The notes under the pieces were generated by a model, which searched no databases, was not told the origin of the DNA, and saw only the letters and a list, made by a program, of their open reading frames with translations. Source: Climacteris rufus (lineage: Eukaryota; Chordata; Aves; Passeriformes; Climacteridae). Taken from it: 64,000 nt of DNA. The position numbers and the translations under genes were made by a program. Positions 36,201 to 48,200 of the stretch are shown here, in pieces. Numbering within the stretch: position 1 is the first letter of the stretch; the number at the start of each line of letters is the position of its first letter. The DNA lies in NCBI GenBank assembly GCA_013398175.1, contig VZRZ01005412.1:56014-120013 (forward strand). Reading direction: 5' to 3'.

Positions 36201-39200
36201 GCCGTGCGGGGCAGCCCTTCCTCGCTGATGTGGCTCGGCATGGCTCGGTGGCTCTGCTGTGCGGCCAAGGACACGGTGGGTGACAGGGGTGACAGGGGTG
36301 ACACGGGTGCCAGGGGTGCCACAGGTGACAGGGGTGACACGGGTGACACGGGTGCCACGGGTGCCACGGCTGTGGCAGAGCTCTCCTGCCGTGGCACTGA
36401 TGGGCAGCTGCAAAAATGGGAAAGCTGCGCTCGTGCGAGGGTGGTGGAGCAGTTGGTGGTTAATTCATCATTATTTTGTCTCCTTCGCGGCTCTTCCTGG
36501 GAGGAATTTTCCTTGTGCGTGAAATGTGTTTGTTAAATGTTAAATGGTTTAATCGTGGAATGGTTGGGGTTGGAAGGGGTCTTGAAGCTCGTCCTGTTCC
36601 ATCCCTGCCATGGCAGGGACACCTTCCACTGTCCCAGGTTGTTCCAGCCTGGCCTTGGGCACTGCCAGGGATCCAGGGCAGCCCCAGCTTCTCTGGGCAC
36701 CCTGTGCCAGGGCTGCCCACCCTCCCAGGGAGCAATTCCTGCCCAATATCCCATCCAACCCTGCCCTGTGGCACTGGGATTCCCTCTTGTCCTGCCACTC
36801 TAGTCCCCTGTAAATGCAACACAGGCCATGGATACAATTTGCTGTAACCAAAGGGGGAAAGTATGAAGATGATGGATTTGTTGTTTTGTGGTTTTTTTAA
36901 GTAATGCTTCTGTTAATCAGAATTTTTATGCACTGGGAGCAAGGACTGGCTGGGGAGGGCTTGGGAGGCTTTTCTGTAGATTGGGGTGAGTTCAGCTGCA
37001 GAGGTGCAGCCCAGCAATGCCAGCCCAGTGCAGGACACACGAGGTGAGATGGTTCCTGTGGGGATGGGAAGGTGCCAGGAGAAGGGAGGGCCAGGAGCTC
37101 TGTGCTGTGTGTGCAGCCTCGGAGGGGTTGGAAATGAACCCCTCATTTCCAGAGAAATGAGAGCTGAGCCCTGTGTGAGCGGGTGGCTGTGCAGGGCAGT
37201 GTGTGCAGCCTGGGGAGGGACACGCTGCTGCTGCTGCTGTCCCCAGGGCTGTGGCTCCTCAGCCACGGTGGCTTTCAGGCTAATGGATGTGTTAATTGAT
37301 TGATGAGTCGGTGCTGCACCTCAGCGGGGCAGCACTGGTGCTAATTTCATTAGTGCTCTATTTTTATTACTGCTGTCACTTCTATGAGTGTTGGCCTGGG
37401 TAAGCTGCTGCTAAGCCTTCATGATTACTGTAATCTTGTTTGTTGGGAGAAAGCAGAGCCAGGATAATCAGCCAGAGGCGTTAGGGCTGGAGGGGCTCTC
37501 TGGAGATCACCCAGGCAGGGTCACCTGGATCAGGGGGCACAGGGACACCTCCAGGTGGGTTTGGGATGGCTCTGGAGGCTCCAGCCCTCCCTGGGCAGCT
37601 GCTCCAGGGCTCTGCCCCTCCAGGGAAAGTTCTTCCTCATGCTGAGGTGAACTCCTGTGTTTTGGTTCATGGCCATTGCTCCTTGTGCTGTCACTGGGCA
37701 CCACAATCCCCTGGGGATGATTGTGTGCACTGATGGGATCCCCTCTGTCTCTGCTCACCAGGGCACTGCCATTGCTCAGGTCACTGCAGGTGCAGCTGCT
37801 GGCAGTGGGGTTTGGGGCTGTTCTGTTTTGTGTGCCCCCTTCTACTTAGCAAACCCTGGCCTGGGGTTGGGAGATTTAATGTTCTTTATGTGCTGAGTTG
37901 AGGAACTTCTGGTCCACAGAGAAAAGTAGCTCCATGCACCCACAGGCTGCTTGTGTCTCACCACCACCAGCAAATTCTTCTGCTGTGCAGAGTTAGATGT
38001 GAATAGAATCCTCCTGGTGTGACTGTAATATTCCTTTCTAAGCCTTGTTCTTCTGTTAGAAGCTCCTTGGATGTCATCAGTGGCTGTGGGGCTCTGTCAC
38101 AGCACAGGGGCTCCTGCAAAGCCCAGAGCCCCTCAGAAGGGATGGCTTGGGAGGGAGGAGAACAAGCTCTGCATTTTGGGCTGGGAGGCTTGAAATTCTG
38201 AATATGAAGTAAACAAGGGAAAAGTGGGGGCTGCTGACTGTCTGGGGCTGAATGGATGCTGCTCTATTTATAACTGACTTGTCCCTTCTCTGCCCTCTCC
38301 ACTGCTTTGGGAATTTAAACCTATCAGCTTTGAATTTCTTTCTTCTACAGCTCAATAGATGTTCTTCCCTTGAATGTCACACTTAGCTCATTTCTGACCC
38401 ACTGAACAGTCTGGCACAGCCACAAAAGCCTGTCCTGGCACGTATTTGTAGTGCATCCATTTGTTGATGAAGACAACCTGAAGCAGAATAAGGAAAAGCA
38501 AAAGTTTGATCCTAAAGATCTCCCTGAGGACCAGAGTGGCTTACCCAGGCTGTCCCAGAGCCCTGTGCATTCACTCCAACAGCCTGGCTGAGGTGTCCCA
38601 GGGATGCTGCATCAATAACCCCGAGCATCCCGGTGGGCACAGCAGGGTTTGGAACCCCAGATGGATTTTGTTGTGTCCCATCTGCTGGTGATGCAGCCCT
38701 GGGGGCATCAGTAGAGCACCATGAACTCACTCTGCCCTTCTCTCTGCACAGCTGAACCCAGACTGGAGCAAGTACGATGACAGGTTGATGAAGGCAGCTG
38801 AAAGGGGAGATGTGGAGAAGGTTTCCTCCATCCTGGCCAAGAAAGGAGTCAGCCCCACCAAGCTGGATGTGGAGGGCAGATCTGCGTGAGTGCTTCCAGA
38901 GCTCTGGGAATCCCTGCATCCCTAACCCTGCTGCTGCTCCTAAAGCTCTTGAGCTCCTAAAGCCCTTGAGCTCTTAAAGCCTGCTTGAGCACAGCCCTCT
39001 GTAATTCCTCCTGTTCAAACCTGGCTTCACTGAGCTGCAATTGGGAATTCTCAAACAATCTCCATGTGCAAGTCGATGCCTTATCAGGGACTACCTAAAA
39101 ACAGAAGCCACACGAAATCAGGAGAGTAAAAAGCATTTACATTTATATTTACATTTATATTTATATTTGGCCTTCAGGTACATTTAGGGCAGACAAAGCC

Positions 39201-42200
39201 CTCCCCTCAGGGGCTTCACCCCAAATGGACCACGGGTCAGGGGTTTTCATCCTTTTATAAGTTTGGTCCATTTGCATATTGGGGTTTAATCTGCCAATTA
39301 CAGCTTCAGGTAATGAAGTAATTTACCCCCAGTTTCCTCCCCACCATCCCACTTTTGTTTACATTCCTTGGGACAGTGAGGTGTCCTTGGATCCCAGGCC
39401 TGGAGAGGAATTGTTTTGTCTGATCAAACTGGGCAAACAGCAGCTGACCCTGGGTATGCAGTTTAGATTTACACACTAAAGAACTGCAGGGTTACAAATG
39501 TATGAGAAATAGAAAAGCTCAAATCCTAAGGCATTAAGTGAAGATCAGTATTTAAAGACTTGCCAGATTTGAACATTAAAGAAAAATTGGAAGCACACTG
39601 GTATTTCACCTGGTTCACTGCTCCAGGTAAATCATGATTGTTTCTCAAGGAATTGGCCTTGAAGCAACATCTGCAGAGCCCAGAGCTGAGTGACACTCCC
39701 AGCACGCAGCTCTTGGCTGCTGGTGCCATTTCTGTGCCCAAGCCAGCTGTGCCCAAGCCAGCTGTGCCCAAGCCAGCTCTGTTCTCTTTTTCAGCTTCCA
39801 CGTTGTGGCATCAAAGGGGAACCTGGACTGCCTGAACACCATCCTTGTGCATGGAGTTGATATCACAGCCACGGACGCTGCAGGTGGGTTCCCTCCCAGC
39901 CTGGAAATGCTCTCAGTTGGGTTTTATTCTGGAGCAGAACTCAGCTGAACCCCAGGACAGCTCTGCCTTCTCTCTGGAGTTGGCAAGAACTGGATTATTT
40001 GTGTGGTTTGTTGGTGGGCTGTTGGTTGTGCTGCTGGAACTCTGTGTGGGAAGTGCCCCACAGTCCCTGGGAGCTCAGCATTTCTGGGGCAGAATTACAG
40101 GATAAAAACAGTTTTAAATGCACTCAGAGTGAGGATTTGAATGAAGTGATGTGGGAAGTGTTTGTGTGCCCAGCTGAGCCTCAGAAATTCAGAGTTATCT
40201 CTGTAACCTCCCAGATTTCCGTGTGTGAGAGCAGAGTTGGTGGAAGAGACAGTTAAAAACAGGGGCTGAGTTTCAGATTGTTACCTCAGAATTTAATAGG
40301 TTCAATATGAAGCTGAAAAGAAGAGAATTACAGAGATAACTTGGCCTTCTCTTCTCATATGAGAATTTATTTTTAAAGTGCTTGAGGGGAGTCAGCTGCA
40401 GGATTTTGAGATTAATTTCACTAATGAGCTTGAATCCTTGGTGGAAGTTTCACTGGAATGAGGAAAAGCTGTAACAAAGTGAGGTGTAGCCAGGAGATGC
40501 CACTTACAGCACAGACAGTGGGGGGACTGACACACAGGAACTGTTGTATCTGCAATAATTTGAATTTTTGATGAATATTCACTCAAACTGAATCCTGAAT
40601 TGCTCTGATTTTAGGCAGAAATGCCCTGCACTTGGCTGCAAAGTATGGCCATGCTTTGTGTTTGCAGAAGCTCCTGCAGGTACTGAAAATGCAGCTTGTG
40701 TCTTACAGCTCTTGTGTGGAGAGGGTTTTAAATACACTGCTTCCAAATTGGAATATGGGATTTCTCTCTTAACCATTTAGGATTTTTTTTTTAAAAATCA
40801 GAGTCACGGGGGAAAGACCTTTGCATATTAAATAAAAGGTTGAGACTGAAATAAAGATAAGAAATTAAAGAAAATAAACTTTTTTTAAAATCTTTTCGTG
40901 GACAATGAAATCAAGTTGTAGTTTGTGCCTCTTGAAGAAAATGGGGCTGAGAGTCCTATAAAGATGAATGTTCCCTCTCTGAATGCATCTGCATTTAGGA
41001 GCAGTTACTCTGCCCTCTCCAGAGCAGGGTTTGCTTCAAAAGATGGGCATTTATAGCTAATTAATGGAACAATTAATGGAACAACTCTAATTAATGGAAC
41101 AGTATTGGAGGGTTCTCTTAGGTTTGTGTGATGTTTATTTTTTCTTGGTTTATTCCTGTCTCTTCATGCTCATTTAAATTTTTTTTTGTAATTTTGAATG
41201 GGTTCTGTTAAACTTTAGTTTATTTGGTCCATGTGTCCATGCAGATATAAATGGCCCATTATCTGTGAAAAGTCTTAGGAATTGTGCAATTTCTTTGCAC
41301 AATTTTAACTTTGTTTTGCCCCTTTTGGTCAGGGTGTTGAGAACTCTGGAGTGCCCATACCCAGAGCTCTCTTCCATGTCTGTCACTGTATTTGTAAGCC
41401 CCAAACTTGGATTTTTTAACTGAAATCACATTTTGTTACTTTAATTCAAACCTGATGTTTGCAATGATGTTGTCAATGCAGCCTGAATTCTGCTGGCTAA
41501 CTGGGGTTATTTATTTTAACAGTACAATTGTCCAACAGAGAACGTGGATCTCCAGGGAAGAACTGCTCTTCATGATGCAGGTGAAGGGGTTTGCTTGGCT
41601 GCTAGCTGGGTAGGAAATGAAGATTTAATTAATGGATTTACTTTCAGATGGGCTGAATTCTTCTCTTTAATTCTGGTGGCTGTGGTAGGAGAGAGTGTTT
41701 TATATTGTCTTTGCATTTGTCCTCAATATGAGCTGAGCAGTGTTAGTGGAGGTTGGAGGTCAGAGATGGAATTCTGAGTGGATTTTCTAGTCAAATCTGG
41801 AGTTCAGAGCAGTGCTGTGAGTGGGTTAAGCCACCTTGACTCTGGATTTTCTGCACCCTCCTGATGCTGCAGAGAGTCTGGGATGGGAGTGCTGGGGTTT
41901 TTTTGGGTGCTGTGAGTGGTGTGAGAGCTCCAGCTGGGTGCTGGATTTTCTCTCTTTCTTCCTTATCCAAAGCCCACTTTGCAATCCTGGAGGGTGTGGG
42001 GTGCACTGGGTGGCTGTTGTGAGTGACCCATCCTTAACAACTCATGGAGAGGTGATGGAGCTGGTGGTGATGCCTGGAAAGGCTGCCCAAAAACTGACCC
42101 CAGTCAGGAGTAAGGGAATAAGGGTGGGGATTTATTGGAAAGGCCTTCAAAGGTACATTTAGGGCAGACAGAGCCCCCCAGGGCATCACCCAGAATGGAC

Positions 42201-45200
42201 AGCGAGTCCCGAGTTCTCCACACCTTTATAGGTTTGGTCCANNNNNNNNNNNNNNNNNNNNNNNNNNNNNNNNNNNNNNNNNNNNNNNNNNNNNNNNNNN
42301 NNNNNNNNNNNNNNNNNNNNNNNNNNNNNNNNNNNNNNNNNNNNNNNNNNNNNNNNNNNNNNNNNNNNNNNNNNNNNNNNNNNNNNNNNNNNNNNNNNNN
42401 NNNNNNNNNNNNNNNNNNNNNNNNNNNNNNNNNNNNNNNNNNNNNNNNNNNNNNNNNNNNNNNNNNNNNNNNNNNNNNNNNNNNNNNNNNNNNNNNNNNN
42501 NNNNNNNNNNNNNNNNNNNNNNNNNNNNNNNNNNNNNNNNNNNNNNNNNNNNNNNNNNNNNNNNNNNNNNNNNNNNNNNNNNNNNNNNNNNNNNNNNNNN
42601 NNNNNNNNNNNNNNNNNNNNNNNNNNNNNNNNNNNNNNNNNNNNNNNNNNNNNNNNNNNNNNNNNNNNNNNNNNNNNNNNNNNNNNNNNNNNNNNNNNNN
42701 NNNNNNNNNNNNNNNNNNNNNNNNNNNNNNNNNNNNNNNNNNNNNNNNNNNNNNNNNNNNNNNNNNNNNNNNNNNNNNNNNNNNNNNNNNNNNNNNNNNC
42801 TGCCCTCTGTGCCCCCTGCCCTGCCCTCTGTGCCCCCTCCCCTGCTGCCCCTCTGTGCCCCCCTGAGCTGCCCTCTGTGCCCCCAGGACGGGAGGACCCC
42901 GCTGGTGCTGGCCACGCAGATGTGCCGCCCCTCGCTGTGCCAGCTGCTCCTGGACAGGGGAGCTGATGTCAATGCCAGGGACAAGCAGAACAGGTAAGGC
43001 CTGCCCAGCGTGGCTGCCCTGCTGCTGCCTTGGTGAGGAGCTGCCCCTTGGCACGAGAAATGTGCTGCATTTGGGGGAAAACAGCCTGGCCTTTAGTGCA
43101 GAAGTGCATCAGTGCACATTAACCTGGCTTTTTTCACTGCTGCTGCTTTCATCCTGAATACCCCCAGGTTGTTCCTGCCTGCAGGGAACCTGCACTTGCT
43201 TGTTTCTGGGATTTGTCTGTCCAAAGCAGCTTTTGGGGGATCAATAAGCAAAGGGGCCATGGCAAAAGTGGTGCTCTGCCAAGAAGTCCTGAGCCCACTG
43301 GAGCTCCCAAGGGACCTAAAGAGCTTGGGGTGTTTATTCCTGGGGTCAGGGGAGGGGGATTCGGTTTGTAGCTGCTGCTTTTGCCAGTTATTTCTTGGAG
43401 AATTCCTCCAGGATGTGAGGCTGCTGTGGAACAGAGCCTGGCTGCTCACACTGCACATCCTGCACTTGGGAAGTGCTTGGGAAGCACTGCCAGGGCTGCC
43501 AAACCTTGTCTGAACTCCTTGCCTGGTGTTTGTTGTGTCTGTGGAGATCTGTGCCTCACAGAGGAAAGCAGAGGCACTGGGGGGCTCACAGGCTGTGCTG
43601 GGTTCATGGAAATGCTGCTCTTCTGGCATTGTTTGCTTCTCCACAAGGATTTAAACGTTCCCTAAGTGACTTCTGAAAGCTGTTCCCTCCCTGGCCAGAG
43701 GAGAGGTGCCTTGGCTGAGGTTCCTGAGTTAGCCATGCACAAGGTTCTCTCTGAAGTGCTGCTGCCCAGGTCCCTGGCTCTCTCAATGCCCTGTCTCTCC
43801 CATGCCAGGACTGCCCTCATGCTGGGCTGTGAATACGGCTGCAAGGATGCCGTGGAGGTCTTGCTCAGGAATGGTGCTGATGTTGCTTTGACTGATGGCC
43901 TTGGGCATGACTGTGCTTACTATGCCAGAATTGGGGACAATATTGACATTTTGGCTTTGCTAAAAGCTGCCCTTGAGGACTCCAGCAAAGGTAGGAGGAA
44001 CCTGGGACAACACTTCCCTTTGGGTGGAATTGGCTCCCCTCTGCTGAGTCTCCAGGGGCTCTTTTGGGGGGCACCTGTGGTCCATAAACTGCTTGTTTGG
44101 GAGGGCAGAACAAGTTTCTGGGGTTGTGCTTGGTTTTAGTGAAGCTTTTAATGGAAATGCAGGCTCTGATGCCTTGAGGGCTCGACAGTATTGATCATGG
44201 GAGTTATTTAGCCTTTTTTATAGAAATAGCCTTTATTGTATAGAAATAAATAGCCTTTATTTTATAGAAATAAATAGGCTTTGTAGAAAAACTGTGGATG
44301 TTTCCATGTTTGATCCATTGGGGGTGTGGTGAGCTGTTTGTTGAAATGCCCTGCCAGGATGGAAGGGGGGTAGAATTAGCTCAATGTGTTGCATTGTTAC
44401 CTGAACCTGAATGAAATGCATTTGGTAACTTCTTATTTTTGTGGTGCTTTTTTTAGGAAGAGGCAGCATGAAGAGAGGGCAGGCTGAGCCCCAGGTACCT
44501 GCTGAGGCCATTCATCACTGTGGTGCTGTGCCACCAAAAAACATCAATATTTTCTGTGTCCTTAGCTCCAGCTGAGGCTGAGCAGGTCCCCTGTGTATTC
44601 AGATGCTGTGGCTGGTTCTGTGTGTAAAATATTCCGTGCTGTGCCTGCTCAGGATGGGTTTGGGCAGGCCTGGCCTGGGGTGGGGGTGAGGGCAGGATTG
44701 CTGCCTGGGGAGGCTGCCAGGGGCACAAAGGAACATTTTGCTGCTGTCCTGCCAGGTTCCCAGCGTGTCCCAGCAGCGGGGCTGTGCCCAGGAGCAGCTC
44801 AGTGCCAAGCTGTGCCAGAAGGAGCCCAGCAGCCAGGTGAGGGAGGGCACCCCTGGCCCTGAATTCCCCAGGGATGGAGAGCCAGGGGCACTAAAGCTGA
44901 GCTGAAGGAAGCACTGATGCTCCCATTGACAAAGCTCATCTATTGCTCCTTAGTTAAAACCTAATTGCATGATGTGGAGTGTGGCAGTTATGCAGATGAG
45001 CTGTAAACATTTTCAGGAAGAAAATGACATTTCTGTGTGTAATAAATAGTTGCAAGTGTCCCTGTCTTAACCTTTCCTACCTCTTAACCTTCTGCCTCTG
45101 CAGTAAAATCAGAGTCACAAACCAGGAAGATTTCTTTTTTTAACATTCTCCAGAGATGTTTGTGTCACTCTAAAAAGAATCTGTGCCATAATTGTTCTGC

Positions 45201-48200
45201 TAACCAGCATTAATTTCCCATGTCATTGCAGTTTTCAGAAAGCTTAGGCAAGGCTTGGAGCCTTCAGTGCCTGTTAAAACTGTTGGTTCAGAGTCTTTAC
45301 CTTTCCCAACGTGTGTGTAGTGTGTGTGTGTGTTTTTTCTGGTTGATTTTTGAGGATTTTTGGGGGTTTTTGGGGGGTTTTGTTTGGTTCGTTGGTTGGT
45401 TTTTTTTTTATTTTTTTATTTTTAATTTCATATTTTACTTGTAAGGACTTGGAGTTGGAAAATCAAGACTTGAAAGCTCGAATGAGAGAAGTGCAGGAGG
45501 AGCAGAGGCTGCTGCTGGACAGGATCAGTGGGTTGCAGCTGCAGCTCAGTGAGGTGAGCCAGGCCTTGGGATAAGCTGGCTGGAAAGGTGGAATCACCCC
45601 CAGCCAGGAGAAGGGAAAGCCCAGGGAATTGGGCTGTGCTCTGCATCCCTTCCTGGGATTTCTGCAAAGTGTCACTCGTTTTCTGCTGCAAAACCTTTGG
45701 TTTTGTGGTGATACTGAGGTTGTGAGGAGACCTTTTGCAGTGTCATTCCCTGATTCCCAGAAATTTGAGCTGTAGCACTGATGGCTCTGCCTCCCAAAGC
45801 AGCTGAGCCTTGGGCTCCTCTGGAGTTGGAGTTTGGAGACAATTTCATCTCCCAGTCCAGTGCAGGTGCTGTGTGGCAGGACTGTGTCAGCAGCTCATTT
45901 CCCACTCTAAGTGGAAGCACAGAGGAAAAAAAAAATCTTCAATTGTCAAGAAAACAAAACCAAAGATAGACATTATAATAATAATTGACATATTTCAATA
46001 GACATTTCTCACCCAAATTTGAAATGCTGTTTTTAAAAAAAAAAATCTCTCTTNTCTTCAACTGGCAAGAAAACAAAACCAAAGCTTTTCAGTAGGCATT
46101 TCTCACCCAAATTTAAATGCTGTTTTTTAAAAATAAATCCCTTTTCTTGGAGGTCTAAATATGACCANACATATTTCAATAGACATTTCTCACCCAAATT
46201 TGAAATGCTGTTTTTAAAAAAAAAAATCTCTCTTCTTGGAGGTCTAAATATGACCAATAGAAAGAAAATACAAAGAGGATTTTTTGTTGGTTTTTGGCTT
46301 TGTGGAGGCTGTTTCTTTGCTGTGTTTTTGTAGAGGTGCATTTCTGCAGCTTTTCCTAAATGTAGCACAGGGATAGGAAGAATATTTCCTATTGCAATCC
46401 CTGGCTTGTCTGAACATTTTTAAGCATTGCCTTTGTAAAACAAAGTTTTTCATAGTCACTTCCCAAAATCAGCAAACTTCTCTGCCTCAGTAGTGTGTGA
46501 TGTAGAGAACTGAGGAGATATTCCAGTTTCCAGAGACATTGCTCTGTCAGACATTCTTAATCCTGGCAGGACAAATAAAGAAAATAGAGAAATAAATCTG
46601 GATGGAAACTGGAAGGGCTGGTTAGAAACTGGGGGAGATTTGTCAGCTGATGAACTGTGTGTGAGCCCCTTAAACATCATTGAGAAAATGATTTGGGGGG
46701 GATTTTTTTATTATTTTTGCAGGAGCAAATGTTTGCAGATGATCTTGAGAGCGAGGTAGGAGGTGTCACCTGCAGCTGGAGCAGGACTGGGGAGTGGGGG
46801 AAGCAACTCTTTTATTTCCTCCACAGTTTGAAATCCATGACTTACAAGCTGCCTAGAAATGCTGAGTGAAATGTCTGCTGCTCTGCATCAGGCTGTGCAG
46901 CTGCACAGCAATCCTGTCACTGCAGACAGTGTCTGTCATGGATGGATGCTCCTGCAGAGCACACTCAGGATATTAAACACACTTGGAATATGAAGCATCT
47001 CTTTAGTGGCTTTCAGTAATGCCAGACTAACAAAGATGAATTAATTCAACAGTAGCAGATTGTGTTGGTGCACATTCCTGACTCATTCCTCAAGACTCCT
47101 CCTGTAGAAGAGCAGTCTTGAACTTCAGAAGCAAAAAATTAGGGGTTTTTTCGGGGCTGATCTTGGTTGAAGTTCTGTCTAAACTCTTTCAAAATTTGCT
47201 TGGGATCTTATCAAGCTGCCCATTCTTGTGGCTTTGGCTATTTGGCACTCCTTCTCTTTCAGAAAGATGAACTGAAGAAAATCCTGACTACCAAGGAAAA
47301 GCAGCAGGAGGAAAGCTTGAGAACTATTGAAGCTCTCAAAGCCAAACTCAAGTATTATGAAGTACGTTGAGGCATTTGAAATGTGATCCAGCCATTGATA
47401 TTTGCAGTAGGAAATACTGAAACATTTGAAATTGTTGAAAGTGTTAAATCATTATCATGATTTATCAGAATGATTTATGGTTATCTCATTGTAAAAGCTT
47501 TCCCTGCCCCTTAATCCTTAGTTTAACAGAGAGCAAACATTGCAAATGAATTTTCAACTTGAGTTTTGTTTCTTGCTCTTTGATTTTAGGGTGACTCTGG
47601 GGGGTCTGGAAGTCACTTTGGAAACAGTAAGTACAGTTAATTGTTAAAAGTGACTGTGCAGGGTTTGGCTTGTGGCTTGTGGTTGTGGTACTGTTTTTAA
47701 CCAGAGCCTAAATGGTGCTTGCTTTGCAAATGCAGGAAAAGAAGATTTATTACTTAAACAAGGCCAAGCATTTGCAGTGGAATCCCAGGTAAGAACCACT
47801 TCCCCACTGGAAGGAACTCTGAGGTGATTGTGCTGGGAAAGCCAGAGGTGCTTACAGATGTGTGATACTGAGCATTGCTTCTGAACACACAATTTCTGAG
47901 GAATTCTTGCTTTCCCACGTTTATTTTGAACTGTGGGTGCCCCCTAGAGTCTCGTGTGGGACTGGGCTGGAAATGCTGGGAGCTGCTGGGTCTGGAGTGA
48001 GCTCCCTTAAACCTGGGCACAGTCACTGTGTAAACTGGGCTTTCATCTCCATCATGTTCTTCTAATTTAAATGCTGCTGATATTCAGAAGATTTTGTTTT
48101 CCTGCCAGCTGTATGCTAATTCCCTGACCATTCAGCCTTTTGGGTATAAACCAGGCCCACCAGACCCTTGGGGGTGGAATGAGATGCTCTTTAAGGTCCT

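Larger units (their letters stand above)
35858..36275 (+). promoter_or_regulatory. UACA: Internal GC-rich patch, candidate second UACA promoter
   Basis: GC and CpG density rise locally between 35.86 and 36.28 kb inside intron 1. The patch contains an AP-1/MAF-like TGACTCAG at 35962-35969 and ends in the candidate alternative first exon. No TATA box was recognised. This is an inference from composition and from the splice-ready exon. Confidence 0.5.
31651..36552 (+). other. UACA intron 1, middle part
   Basis: Intronic sequence with one short CR1 piece at 34.03 kb, a 37-bp minisatellite at 32.77 kb and a GC-rich patch with a candidate alternative first exon at 35.86-36.28 kb (listed separately). 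Nothing else was recognised. Confidence 0.6.

Noticed and set aside
39638..39835. Frame with a repeated VPKPA motif before UACA exon 3
   Set aside because: The repeat comes from the intronic 15-bp array. The frame enters exon 3 out of phase.
48110..48136. Possible UACA micro-exon after ttcctgccag
   Set aside because: The segment ends in CAG followed by CC, not a GT donor, and does not resemble the human residues expected.
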